In this document: positions 11,483 to 19,349 of the stretch, piece by piece
How the letters are laid out: each line of letters begins with the position of its first letter
How positions within the stretch are numbered: the stretch's first letter is position 1
Origin: JAATGI01 sp036510675
Lineage (GTDB): Bacteria; Pseudomonadota; Alphaproteobacteria; ATCC43930; CGMCC-115725
Length of the DNA stretch: 54,968 bases
Assembly: GCA_036510675.1 (NCBI GenBank)
Contig: DATCDN010000061.1
Coordinates: 1-54,968, forward strand
Direction of reading: 5' to 3'
Notes under the pieces: model-generated
Seen by the model: the letters and a program-made list of their open reading frames with translations, nothing else
Databases searched by the model: none
What the model was told of the DNA's origin: nothing
Made by a program: the position numbers and the translations under genes

Positions 11483-11500
11483 CCCCGGCGAAAGCCGGGG
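11483..11500. repeat. Single palindrome of the repeat family
   Basis: CCCCGGC-GAAA-GCCGGGG: a 7-bp stem with a GNRA loop, the half-element of the bipartite repeats that follow it. Confidence 0.8.
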
Positions 11501-11536
11501 ACACCAAGACGCCAGGACCGTCTCGAAGCCAAAAAA

Positions 11537-11600
11537 CGCGCCTCCCCGGCAGAAGCCGGGGTCCATTTTGCCATGGATACCGGCCTTCGCCGGTAAGGGT
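11537..11600. repeat. Bipartite palindromic repeat, copy 2
   Basis: CGCGCC, then CCCCGGC-AGAA-GCCGGGG (11544-11561), the spacer TCCATTTTGCCATGGA, and TACCGGC-CTTC-GCCGGTA (11578-11595). The orientation is opposite to copy 1. The right outer arm has decayed to AGGGTG. Confidence 0.85.
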
Positions 11601-11686
11601 GAAAAGCTTGGCGTCTTGACGGTTCAAATTTCTTTTTTCCGGTCAGCGCCTGCGCGAGACACGCCAAGTTCATTCGATACCGCCAC

Positions 11687-11752
11687 CGCGCCTCTCCGGC
11701 GAAAGCCGGAGTCCATTCCCACCATGGATACCGGCTTTCGCCGGTAAGGCGC
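11687..11752. repeat. Bipartite palindromic repeat, copy 3
   Basis: CTCCGGC-GAAA-GCCGGAG (11694-11711) and TACCGGC-TTTC-GCCGGTA (11729-11746) are joined by TCCATTCCCACCATGGA. The outer arms GCGCCT (11688-11693) and AGGCGC (11747-11752) pair perfectly. This is the best-preserved copy in this orientation. Confidence 0.88.
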
Positions 11753-11924
11753 ATGAGGCAGGACTGGCGCGGACTCTTGGGGTGTTGGTGTCTTTGTGGC
11801 TTTGAATTTTTTGCTCGTTGCATGCGTCCGGCTCAAAAAATGGTGGGTCTGGCTGCGTGCGGGTCGGTACTAGTCGTCCTTGCTTCCGCGGGGACGACAA
11901 AGAAGAATTTCATAGGAGCCTCGT

Positions 11925-12602
11925 GTGCTGGCGAATGAGCGGCTGATTCTGGCGCTGCCCAAGGGACGCATTCTCGGCGAGGCGGTGCCCCTGATGCGCC
12001 GCGCCGGCATCGAGCTCGAACCCGCGTTCGCCGATCCCGACGAGCGTCAATTGCGCTTTCGCACCAACCATGATGCGCTGGACGTGATCCGGGTGCGCAG
12101 CTTCGACGTGCCGACCTTCGTCGCGTTCGGCGCCGCGCATATCGGCATCACCGGCGCCGACGATCTGATGGAATTCGATTATCCCGAAATTTACGCGCCG
12201 CTCGATCTCGGCATCGGCCGCTGCCGGCTGGTGGTGGCTGGGCCGGTCGAGGATATCGGGCATGGCCATGGCGGGAGGGACGATCTGCGGCGCCTGAGCC
12301 ATATCCGCATCGCCACCAAATATCCCGAGATCACGCGGCGCTATTTCGCGGCGCGTGGCGTGCAGGCGGAATGCATCAAGCTCAATGGCGCGGTGGAGCT
12401 GGCGCCGGGCATGGGCCTGTCGCGCCAGATCGTCGATCTGGTGCAGACCGGCTCGACGCTGAAGGCGAACAATCTGGTGGAGATCGAGGAGATCGCGGAG
12501 ATCACTTCGCGGCTGATCGTCAATCGCGCCGCGCTCAAGACCCGGCCCCGCCAGGTCGGCGATTGGGTCGAACGCTTTCGCGAGGCGGCCGATGCCGCTT
12601 AG
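11925..12602 (+). CDS. hisG: ATP phosphoribosyltransferase catalytic subunit (short form)
   Basis: This 225-residue enzyme joins ATP and PRPP in the first step of histidine synthesis. The N-terminus LILALPKGRILGEAVPLMRRAGIE is typical. The PRPP-binding helix region is present, with IGITGADDLMEFDY earlier. It lacks the C-terminal ACT-like regulatory domain of the long form, so it should need HisZ, which is not in this window. I use the GTG at 11925, with AGGAG seven bases upstream. It overlaps hisD by 11 bases. Its position before hisD and UPF0262 is the standard alphaproteobacterial order. Confidence 0.96.
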   Translation: MLANERLILALPKGRILGEAVPLMRRAGIELEPAFADPDERQLRFRTNHDALDVIRVRSFDVPTFVAFGAAHIGITGADDLMEFDYPEIYAPLDLGIGRCRLVVAGPVEDIGHGHGGRDDLRRLSHIRIATKYPEITRRYFAARGVQAECIKLNGAVELAPGMGLSRQIVDLVQTGSTLKANNLVEIEEIAEITSRLIVNRAALKTRPRQVGDWVERFREAADAA

Positions 12603-13893
12603 GCTGGATCAGACACAGCCGGACTTCGCCGCGAAATTGGCCGCCTTGCTCGATGGCAAGCGCGCGGTCGAGGAGCGGGTCGATGAGGCGGTGGCCGCGA
12701 TCCTCGCCGCCGTCCGCGCGCGCGGCGACGACGCGGTGATCGAGTATACCAAACGCTTCGACCGGCTCGACCTGACACCGGAGACGCTGCGCGTGCCGGC
12801 CACCGAGATCGCGGCGGCGGAGGGCGCGTGCACCCCGGCGGCGCTAGCGGCGCTGCGCCTCGCGGCGGAGCGCATCGAATCCTATCACCGCACGCAATTG
12901 CCGGCGCCACTCGATTACCGCGACGCGCAAGGCGTGCGGCTCGGCGCGCGCTGGACCGCGCTCGCCGCCGTCGGGCTTTATGTGCCGGGCGGCACCGCCG
13001 CCTATCCCTCGTCGGTGCTGATGAACGCGATCCCGGCGCGCGTCGCCGGCGTGGCGCGCGTGGTGATGACGGTGCCGTCGCCCGATGGCGCGCTCAATCC
13101 CCTGGTGCTGGCGGCGGCGCGGCTGGCCGGGGTGCATGAGATTTATCGCATCGGCGGCGCGCAGGCGGTCGGCGCACTGGCCTATGGCACCCGCAGCATC
13201 GCCGCCGTCGATAAGATCGTCGGGCCAGGCAACGCCTATGTCGCGGCGGCGAAGCGGCGGGTCTTCGGCACCGTCGGCATCGACATGATCGCCGGCCCCT
13301 CGGAAATCCTGGTGGTCGCCGACCGCGACAACGACCCCGCCTGGATCGCCGCCGACCTCCTCAGCCAGGCAGAGCATGACGCGGCCGCGCAATCGATCCT
13401 CATTACCGACGACGCTGCCTTCGCTGACTTGGTAGTCGCCGCGATTTTCAATCAGCTTCAAACTTTACCGCGCCGCGCCATCGCTGACAAAAGCTGGATC
13501 GAAAATGGCGCGATCATCCTAGTGCGCGACCTAAACGACGCGGTGGCGCTGGTGGATCGCATCGCGCCCGAGCATCTCGAACTCGCGGTCGCGGAACCGG
13601 ATGCGCTCGCCGCTAAAATCCGCAATGCCGGCGCGATCTTCCTCGGCCGCTATACGCCGGAGGCGGTCGGCGATTATGTCGGCGGCCCCAATCATGTGCT
13701 GCCGACCTCGCGCAGCGCGCGCTTTTCCTCGGGCCTCGGCGTGCTCGACTTCATGAAGCGCACCTCGATCCTGGGCTGCGACGCCGCCAGCCTTGGCATC
13801 ATCGGGCCGGCGGCGATCGTACTGGCGCGCGCCGAGGGGCTGGACGCGCATGCCCGCTCCATCGCGATCCGGCTCAATCCACCGCGCGACTGA
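12592..13893 (+). CDS. hisD: Histidinol dehydrogenase
   Basis: This 433-residue zinc enzyme oxidises histidinol to histidine with two NAD+ in the last step of the pathway. Signature segments are present: VGLYVPGGTAAYPSSVLMNA, IDKIVGPGNAYVAAAKRRVF-like (here VDKIVGPGNAYV), IDMIAGPSEILVVAD, and LSQAEHDAAAQS with the catalytic Glu-His pair. APEHLEL and GGPNHVLPTS follow. The length is normal and there is no truncation. The ATG lies in the end of hisG, so the two are translationally coupled. Four bases separate its stop from the UPF0262 gene. Confidence 0.98.
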   Translation: MPLRLDQTQPDFAAKLAALLDGKRAVEERVDEAVAAILAAVRARGDDAVIEYTKRFDRLDLTPETLRVPATEIAAAEGACTPAALAALRLAAERIESYHRTQLPAPLDYRDAQGVRLGARWTALAAVGLYVPGGTAAYPSSVLMNAIPARVAGVARVVMTVPSPDGALNPLVLAAARLAGVHEIYRIGGAQAVGALAYGTRSIAAVDKIVGPGNAYVAAAKRRVFGTVGIDMIAGPSEILVVADRDNDPAWIAADLLSQAEHDAAAQSILITDDAAFADLVVAAIFNQLQTLPRRAIADKSWIENGAIILVRDLNDAVALVDRIAPEHLELAVAEPDALAAKIRNAGAIFLGRYTPEAVGDYVGGPNHVLPTSRSARFSSGLGVLDFMKRTSILGCDAASLGIIGPAAIVLARAEGLDAHARSIAIRLNPPRD

Positions 13894-13897
13894 CCCG

Positions 13898-14374
13898 ATG
13901 GCCGGCGGCGCGCATTGCATCGGCCGGATCACGCTCGACGAGCATACGGTGGTGCGGCGCAGCGCCGACATCGAGCATGAGCGCGCCACCGCGATTTTCG
14001 ACCTGCTGGAGGAAAACAGCTTCGTCCCGGTGGCCGAGGCGACCGGCCCCTATCATCTGCATCTCGCCATGGAAGGGCCGCGCCTGGTGCTGGATGTGCG
14101 CGGCGCCGACGGCCAATCGTTCGACCGCATCGCGCTGGCGCTCGCGGAATTTCGCGGCATCATCAAGGATTATTTCCTCGTGTGCGAAAGCTATAACCAC
14201 GCCATCCGCAACGCGCCGCTGGCGAAGATCACCGCCATCGACCAGGGCCGCCGCGCCCTCCATGACGAGGCATCGGAATTGCTGCGCGAACGCCTCGCCG
14301 CGCATGTCGCGGTCGATTTCAGCACCGCGCGGCGGCTCTTCACGCTGATCTGCGTTCTTCAGATAAGAGGCTGA
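13898..14374 (+). CDS. UPF0262 family protein
   Basis: This 158-residue protein matches UPF0262, an alphaproteobacterial family of unknown function. Characteristic segments are IGRITLDE near the start, RSADIEHERATAIFDLLEEN, LHLAMEGPRLVLDV, and ITAIDQGRRALHDEASELLR. I start at the ATG at 13898, four bases after hisD. A longer frame exists upstream but lies inside hisD. It is almost certainly in the his-infA operon. No catalytic motif is recognisable; it is likely cytoplasmic. Confidence 0.93.
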   Translation: MAGGAHCIGRITLDEHTVVRRSADIEHERATAIFDLLEENSFVPVAEATGPYHLHLAMEGPRLVLDVRGADGQSFDRIALALAEFRGIIKDYFLVCESYNHAIRNAPLAKITAIDQGRRALHDEASELLRERLAAHVAVDFSTARRLFTLICVLQIRG

Positions 14375-14376
14375 GG

Positions 14377-14790
14377 ATGGCGCCAATTCTCTTCGTCTGC
14401 ACCTTCAATTCCGCGCGCTCGCCGATTGCGGCGGCGCTGATGACGGGGCATCTCGGCCTGCCGCTCGAGGTCGAATCCGCCGGCCTTTATGGCGACGACA
14501 TCGATCCCTTCGCGGTGGTGACCATGGCCGAGCTGGGCATCGACATTGGCGGCCACGAGGCGCGAGCGCTGGCCGATCTCGATCCCGCGCGCTATGGCGT
14601 CGTCATCGCTTTGTCGCCCGAGGCGCATGGCGCGGTGCTCGACTGGAAAGGCACGGCGCCGTGCCATGTCGAATATTGGCCGATCGCCGAGCCCGGCGCC
14701 TTGGAGGGCAGCCGCGCCGAGCGGGTCGAGGGCTATCGCGTGATGCGCCAGGATTTGCTGCGGCGCATCCGCCACCGTTTCGCCGGATAA
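14377..14790 (+). CDS. Low-molecular-weight phosphotyrosine phosphatase-like protein
   Basis: This 137-residue protein has the P-loop FVCTFNSARSP with the CX5R core (C8...R14). Family members dephosphorylate tyrosine or, in the ArsC branch, reduce arsenate. The general-acid loop, usually DP, reads WPIAEPG here, so an aspartate is replaced by glutamate or the acid lies elsewhere. The substrate is unknown. It is two bases downstream of the UPF0262 gene and upstream of infA, a conserved alphaproteobacterial order. The link to those housekeeping genes suggests a regulatory rather than arsenic role, but this is inference. Confidence 0.88.
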   Translation: MAPILFVCTFNSARSPIAAALMTGHLGLPLEVESAGLYGDDIDPFAVVTMAELGIDIGGHEARALADLDPARYGVVIALSPEAHGAVLDWKGTAPCHVEYWPIAEPGALEGSRAERVEGYRVMRQDLLRRIRHRFAG

Positions 14791-14899
14791 AGGGGCAGGG
14801 CTGCGCAGGGAAGGGCTTGACCCAGAGGCAACGCCCCAACATGGTGTGCCGGCGCCGAGGCCGACGGGCACCGGGGCAGCATTTAACCAAAGGCGATGA

Positions 14900-15118
14900 A
14901 TGACGAAGGAAGATCTGATCGAATTTTCGGGGACCGTGTCCGAGCTGCTGCCCAATGCGATGTTCCGGGTCAAGCTGGATAACGAGCACGAAGTGCTGGC
15001 CCATACCTCCGGGAAAATGCGCAAGAACCGCATTCGTGTGCTGGCGGGAGATCGGGTCAATGTCGAAATGACGCCCTATGACCTGACCAAGGGCCGCATC
15101 ACCTTCCGCTTCAAATAG
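14900..15118 (+). CDS. infA: Translation initiation factor IF-1
   Basis: This 72-residue OB-fold protein binds the ribosomal A site during initiation. The whole sequence fits IF-1: EDLIEFSGTVSELLPNAMFR, VLAHTSGKMRKNRIRVLAGD, then MTPYDLTKGRITFRFK. Length and motifs are normal. About 110 bases upstream separate it from the phosphatase gene; that stretch is GC-rich and may hold a promoter, though I see no clear one. maf follows after four bases. Confidence 0.99.
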   Translation: MTKEDLIEFSGTVSELLPNAMFRVKLDNEHEVLAHTSGKMRKNRIRVLAGDRVNVEMTPYDLTKGRITFRFK

Positions 15119-15122
15119 GGCG

Positions 15123-15722
15123 GTGGCGATCCAGCGCCTGGTGCTGGCGTCGGCGTCGCCGCGCCGTCGCGATCTTCTGGCTCAAATCGGGCTTAGCCCG
15201 GACACGATCGACAGCGCCGATCTCGACGAGACGCCGCTGCCGGACGAGTTGCCGCCGATCCACGCGGCGCGGCTCGCGCGCGCCAAGGCCGAGACCGTGG
15301 CGCCGCGCCAGCCGGGTGCCTTCATCCTGGCGGCGGACACGGTGGTCGCCTGCGGCCGCCGCATCCTGCCCAAGCCCGCCACCGCCGAGACCGCGCGGCG
15401 CTGTCTCGAATTGCTGTCGGGGCGGCGGCACCGGGTGATCGGCGGCGTCGCATTGATGACGCCAGAGGGGCGGATCGGCACGCGGCTCGTGATCAGCGCC
15501 GTGACTTTCAAGCGCCTGACCGAAGCCGAGATCGCCGATTATATCGCCAGCGGCGAGGGGCTGGGCAAGGCCGGCGGCTATGCCATCCAGGGGCTGGCCG
15601 CGCGCTATATCCGGGCCATCGGTGGCTCATACTCCAACATAGTTGGCCTGCCGCTGTTCGAGACCGTGTCGCTGCTGACGGGGTTGGGGTTCGAGCGCGC
15701 GCGGCGGCTGGCGTCGCCGTGA
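15123..15722 (+). CDS. maf: Maf-family nucleoside triphosphate pyrophosphatase
   Basis: This 199-residue protein hydrolyses non-canonical or modified nucleotides, as studied Maf members do for dTTP, UTP or modified pyrimidines. The signature LVLASASPRRRDLLAQIGL opens the protein. ADTVVACGRRILPKP, SGRRHRVIGGVAL, and GLAARYIRAIGGSYSNIVGLPL follow, the last being the usual C-terminal Maf motif. It begins with GTG at 15123, four bases after infA. The RNase E/G-like gene starts within its stop codon region (GTGA). Subtype (YhdE or YceF type) cannot be fixed. Confidence 0.95.
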   Translation: MAIQRLVLASASPRRRDLLAQIGLSPDTIDSADLDETPLPDELPPIHAARLARAKAETVAPRQPGAFILAADTVVACGRRILPKPATAETARRCLELLSGRRHRVIGGVALMTPEGRIGTRLVISAVTFKRLTEAEIADYIASGEGLGKAGGYAIQGLAARYIRAIGGSYSNIVGLPLFETVSLLTGLGFERARRLASP

Positions 15723-16906
15723 CACGCCGGCTGCTGCTCACGGTCTCGCCGGGCGAGATCTGGGCGGCGCTGGTCGAGGATGGCGCGCCGGTGGCGCTGC
15801 GCCTGGCGCGGACCGGCGGTACGCCGCGCGCCGGCGATCTCTATCTCGGACGTGTCGTCGCGTTGCGCCCGGACCTGCCGGCGGTGCTGGTCGATATCGG
15901 CGCGGAGCGGCCGGGCTTTCTCAATGGCGACGACATGCCGGCGGGCGCCAATCCGCGCGAGGGCCAGGCGGTGGTCGTCGCCGTGCGCAAGGCGGCGCGC
16001 GCCGACAAGGCCGCCGGGCTGACCATGAACCTGACGGCGGAGGACGTGGCCAAGGCATTGGTGCCGGCCGATGCCGCGCCACCGCTGTTGCTGCACCGGC
16101 GCGAGACCGCGCTCGGCGATCTCTTGGCGGCGCTCGCCGCGCCGGCCCCCGACGAGATCGTCATCGACGATGCTGAGGCGCTGGCTGAGGCGCGATCCTG
16201 GCTGAAGCGCCGGGAGCCCGATTTCGCCGGCGCGCTGATCCATCATCGCGATGAGGCGCCGCTGTTCGAGGCACACGGCATCGCGGCCATCGTCGAGACG
16301 GCGCTGGCGCCGCGCGCGGCCGTGCCGGGCGGTGGCGCCATCACCATCGAGCTGACGCAGGCCGCCGTCCTGATCGATGTCGATGGCGGCGGCGCCGGCG
16401 CGCTGGCCGCCAATCTCGCCGCCGCCGGCGAAGTCGCGCGCCAGATACGCCTGCGCGATCTCTCCGGCCCGATGATCGTCGATTTCATCGGCATGAAGGA
16501 CCGGAGCCACCGCGATCAAGTCGCCGCGATACTCGCCCGCATCCTCGGTGATACCGACATGAACTATCTCGGATGGACCCGGCTCGGCCATTTTGAGCTG
16601 GTGCGCCGGCGCCGCCGCCCGTCCCTGACTGAGCAATTATTCGAGCATCGGCCGGACATGCCGCCGGCCCGGACGGCGCTGACCGTCGCGCTCGATGCCT
16701 TGCGCCGGTTCGAGCGCGAAAGCCGCGGCGCGCCGGGAAAGCGGCTCGGCCTCGCCGTCCATCCGGAGATCGCGGCGTGCCTCGATGGCGCCGCGCAGGG
16801 CGCCCGGCGCGCGCTGGAGGCGCGGCTCGGCTATATCATCGCCATCACGGCCGAGACGCGCCCCCGCGACAATGTCGCGATCGCGCCTATATCCAGAGAG
16901 ACATGA
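15719..16906 (+). CDS. Compact RNase E/G-family protein
   Basis: This 395-residue protein has an S1-like start (YLGRVVALRPDLPAVLVDIG) and the DNase-I-like catalytic core. Acidic metal-site residues are kept in AAVLIDVDGG (D220, D222) and MIVDFIGMK (D255), which match D303 and D346 of RNase E. Two usual parts are not seen: the 5'-monophosphate sensor strand with GLIxRT, and the CPxCxG zinc link that joins protomers. The latter would follow HFELVRRRRRP, but no cysteine pair is there. It is shorter than E. coli RNase G. GTG start overlaps the maf stop; it overlaps yacG by four bases. It should cleave single-stranded RNA but be less sensitive to the 5' end. Confidence 0.9.
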   Translation: MTRRLLLTVSPGEIWAALVEDGAPVALRLARTGGTPRAGDLYLGRVVALRPDLPAVLVDIGAERPGFLNGDDMPAGANPREGQAVVVAVRKAARADKAAGLTMNLTAEDVAKALVPADAAPPLLLHRRETALGDLLAALAAPAPDEIVIDDAEALAEARSWLKRREPDFAGALIHHRDEAPLFEAHGIAAIVETALAPRAAVPGGGAITIELTQAAVLIDVDGGGAGALAANLAAAGEVARQIRLRDLSGPMIVDFIGMKDRSHRDQVAAILARILGDTDMNYLGWTRLGHFELVRRRRRPSLTEQLFEHRPDMPPARTALTVALDALRRFERESRGAPGKRLGLAVHPEIAACLDGAAQGARRALEARLGYIIAITAETRPRDNVAIAPISRET

Positions 16907-17100
16907 GCGCGCCAAAATCCGCCCCGCCGCCCGCCGCAGCCAAGCCATGCCCTGTGTGCCGCAAGCCGGCGCAGCCCCGCTTTCGCCCGTTCTGTTCGGC
17001 GCGCTGCCAGACCATCGATCTGGCGCGCTGGATCGGCGGCAACTACCGCGTGCCGGTCGTGGAAGAGGACGGCTCATCGGTGGACGAAGAGGATGCGTGA
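16903..17100 (+). CDS. yacG: DNA gyrase inhibitor / zinc-binding protein YacG
   Basis: This 65-residue protein has the YacG zinc motif: CPVCRKP, then FCSARCQTIDLARWIGGNYR, giving a C-X2-C...C-X3-C site. In E. coli YacG binds gyrase B and blocks DNA binding. The tail is acidic (EEDGSSVDEEDA). ATG overlaps the stop of the RNase-like gene (ATGA). The maf, RNase, yacG, tRNA-Phe order is common in alphaproteobacteria. Confidence 0.95.
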   Translation: MSAPKSAPPPAAAKPCPVCRKPAQPRFRPFCSARCQTIDLARWIGGNYRVPVVEEDGSSVDEEDA

Positions 17101-17191
17101 GCGAGGGCACGCCTTGCAAAAGTGATGGCGGGAGTTTCGCGAATGCGCTAACAGATTGGCCGCGAGCGGGGCGATGCCCCGATGCGACGGC

Positions 17192-17267
<76 letters not shown>

Positions 17268-17314
17268 CCGCCTTTTTTATCCAAAATAATTCAATAACTT
17301 AGGCCCTGGATTTT

Positions 17315-17337
17315 GTCGCACCTTCGCTTGGTGCGAC
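17315..17337. repeat. Inverted repeat after tRNA-Phe
   Basis: GTCGCACC and GGTGCGAC (8 bp, perfect) enclose TTCGCTT. Two G-T and two A-T pairs could extend the helix outward. There is no T run on either strand, so it does not look like an intrinsic terminator. The rest of 17268-17499 shows nothing else I can support. Confidence 0.6.
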
Positions 17338-17499
17338 GGAAATGGACGTGGTTACGCGTTGGCGCCCCCGATGCCGCCTCGGCATGCGATACTGGATTGG
17401 TAACGCAGCGACGAGTTTGATATCTGCCCAACTGAGCGCCTGTTCGCTACGAGGGTGCGCTGGGCCGTCGTGCGGCGAAAAAATCACGGGGAGGATGTC

Positions 17500-18384
17500 A
17501 TGGGTGAGAGTGGCAGATTCAGCGAGACGGTCGGCTCGATTCAGCTATCGGGGCGCCGCCGCTTTCCGACGGAAAACGCGCTGACCCGCGACTATCCGCT
17601 CATCATCGCGATCCCGGGCGGCACCTACACGTCCAATTATTTTGACCTGCCGGGCTTTTCGCTGATGGATCGGGCGGTCGCCCTGGGCATGCCGGTCATC
17701 GCGCTGGATCGGCCGGGCTACGGCGACACGACCGCCTTCGCGCCCCCCGATGCGACCATCGCCAACAACGCCGAGCGGCTCGACGCGGCGATCGGCGAGC
17801 TTTGGCAGCGTCATGGCGGCAAGGCGAGCGGCATCTTTCTGATCGGCCATTCCATTGGCGGCGCCATCACCGTGTCGATCGCGGCGCGCAATCCGGCATG
17901 GCCGCTTCTGGGCATCGCGGTCTCGGGGGTCGGCCTCGTCACGCCGCGGGAGAGCGGCTCGCAATGGGCGGCATTGCCCCAGATTCCGATGATCGATCTC
18001 CCGCCCGCGATGAAGGACATGGTGATGTTCGGGCCGGACTGGACCTTCGCCGCGCCGATGCCCGGGCTGGGGCATCAGGCGGATGCGCCGGTGCCGCGAC
18101 AGGAGCTGATCGACATTACCTCGACCTGGCACGATGCGGTGAGAGACGTCGCCGCCAAGGTTCGGGTGCCGGTGCATTATCGTCAGGCGGAATTCGACAA
18201 GCTGTGGATCGTGGACGCGGATCAGGTCAAGGGCTTCGGCGCCGCTTTTGTCAATTCGCCCCGCGTTGATGCGGCGCTGTTCGAGGGCGTCGGCCATTGC
18301 ATCGATTTTCATCGGCTGGGCGGCGCGTTCCAAGTGGAGCAATTGGCATTCGCGCTGCGCTGTTGCGTTCAGGCTGAAAAATAG
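17500..18384 (+). CDS. Alpha/beta hydrolase 1
   Basis: This 294-residue cytoplasmic protein has the alpha/beta hydrolase layout. The oxyanion strand is IIAIPGGTYTSNYFD, the turn is ALDRPGYGDT, the nucleophile elbow is GHSIGG (S118), and the catalytic histidine is likely H266 in GVGHCIDFH. The acid is D233 or D239. The cap region is small. I chose the ATG at 17500, with GGGGAGG at about 10 bases upstream. The gene precedes a second hydrolase by 14 bases and points towards the minus-strand catabolic genes. It could hydrolyse a ring-cleavage product or an ester; the substrate is unknown. Confidence 0.88.
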   Translation: MGESGRFSETVGSIQLSGRRRFPTENALTRDYPLIIAIPGGTYTSNYFDLPGFSLMDRAVALGMPVIALDRPGYGDTTAFAPPDATIANNAERLDAAIGELWQRHGGKASGIFLIGHSIGGAITVSIAARNPAWPLLGIAVSGVGLVTPRESGSQWAALPQIPMIDLPPAMKDMVMFGPDWTFAAPMPGLGHQADAPVPRQELIDITSTWHDAVRDVAAKVRVPVHYRQAEFDKLWIVDADQVKGFGAAFVNSPRVDAALFEGVGHCIDFHRLGGAFQVEQLAFALRCCVQAEK

Positions 18385-18398
18385 CGGAGAAAACGACC

Positions 18399-19349
18399 AT
18401 GCCCTATCGCTTCGGCCCCGATCACCCCGACGAGACCTATATCGCGCATCATTACCTCGAACAGATCGCCGATCTTGGCGAGGTCGGGATGAACTATGCG
18501 GTGGCCGGTGCCGATACCGCGCCGGCGCTGCTGCTGATTCCCGGCCAGACCGAATCCTGGTGGGGCTATGAGCCGGCAATGCAATTGCTGGAGGGGGATT
18601 TCCGCGCCTATGCCGTCGATTTGCGCGGACAGGGCCGCTCCACGCGGACGCCGGGGCGCTACACGCTCGACAATTGGGGCAACGATCTTGCGCGCTTCAT
18701 CGAGCGCGTCATCAAGCGCCCCACCATTGTCGCCGGCCTGTCGTCGGGCGGGGTGCTGACGGCGTGGCTGTCGGCTTACGCGCCGCCGGGCCTGGTGCGC
18801 GCCGCCTATTACGAGGACCCGCCGCTTTATAGTTCCGAGGTCTCGCCGGCCTGCGGTCATTCGATCCGCCAGAGCGGCATTGGCAACATCTTTCAACTGT
18901 TCGGCAAATATCTCGGCGACCAATGGTCGGTCGGCGATTGGGCCGGCATGGTCGCGGCCGCCCGCGCCGTCATTCCCAAGGAGGCGCTGGCGATGGCCGG
19001 GTTTGGCGAGACGCCGCCGCAGAACCTGAAGGAGTACGATCCTGAATGGGCGCACGCCTTCTGGACCGGTAGCGGCACGGTTGCCTGCGATCATGATCGG
19101 ATGCTGAAGCAGGTAAAGGTGCCGGTATTATTCACGCATCATTTCCGTGCGATCGACGACAAAACCGGCATGCTGCAAGGCGCCATTTCCGACGCGCAGA
19201 TCAATCGCGTCCGCGCCCATATCGAAGGCGCGGGCCGACCGTTCGTCTATCACTCGTTTCCGACAATGGGGCACCAGATGCACCGCATCGACCCCGCCCT
19301 CTATGTCGCGACCCTGAAGGAATGGGCGCACGGCCTACCGCACGCGTGA
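18399..19349 (+). CDS. Alpha/beta hydrolase 2
   Basis: This 316-residue protein has the turn VDLRGQGRSTRTPGRYTLDN, typical of hydrolases related to meta-cleavage-product hydrolases and epoxide hydrolases. The nucleophile elbow is GLSSGG (S115), the histidine is H292 in FPTMGHQMH, and the acid is probably D253 or D254 in HHFRAIDDKTG. A tryptophan-rich loop TESWWGYEP follows the oxyanion turn. It is 14 bases after the first hydrolase, so likely one transcript. Its end abuts the convergent amidohydrolase gene. Two hydrolases side by side suggest successive steps or alternative substrates. Confidence 0.9.
   Translation: MPYRFGPDHPDETYIAHHYLEQIADLGEVGMNYAVAGADTAPALLLIPGQTESWWGYEPAMQLLEGDFRAYAVDLRGQGRSTRTPGRYTLDNWGNDLARFIERVIKRPTIVAGLSSGGVLTAWLSAYAPPGLVRAAYYEDPPLYSSEVSPACGHSIRQSGIGNIFQLFGKYLGDQWSVGDWAGMVAAARAVIPKEALAMAGFGETPPQNLKEYDPEWAHAFWTGSGTVACDHDRMLKQVKVPVLFTHHFRAIDDKTGMLQGAISDAQINRVRAHIEGAGRPFVYHSFPTMGHQMHRIDPALYVATLKEWAHGLPHA

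Larger units (their letters stand above)
11423..11924. other. Non-coding region with a cluster of palindromic repeats
   Basis: Between the DUF2948 gene and hisG I find no convincing gene. The region holds one simple hairpin (11483-11500), two bipartite repeats (11537-11600, 11687-11752) and flanking sequence of the type CTTGGCGTCTTG or GGTGTCTTTGTGG. The 10-bp arms CAAGACGCCA (11505-11514) and TGGCGTCTTG (11609-11618) are inverted around copy 2. AGGAG at about 11914-11918 is the hisG ribosome-binding site. The hisG promoter is probably here but I cannot place it. Confidence 0.75.

Noticed and set aside
11483..11752. Repeat cluster as a CRISPR array
   Set aside because: Repeats are palindromic pairs in varied spacing, not direct repeats with uniform spacers, and no cas gene is near.
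11423..11924. Riboswitch or leader upstream of hisG
   Set aside because: The structure here is explained by the dispersed repeats; I see no run of histidine codons or known riboswitch core.
11753..11938. Possible small plus-strand gene before hisG
   Set aside because: Starts inside a palindromic repeat, overlaps hisG and has no recognisable pattern.
17299..17487. Possible minus-strand small gene after tRNA-Phe
   Set aside because: No convincing ribosome-binding site, no family look, and it runs opposite the start region of the hydrolase gene.
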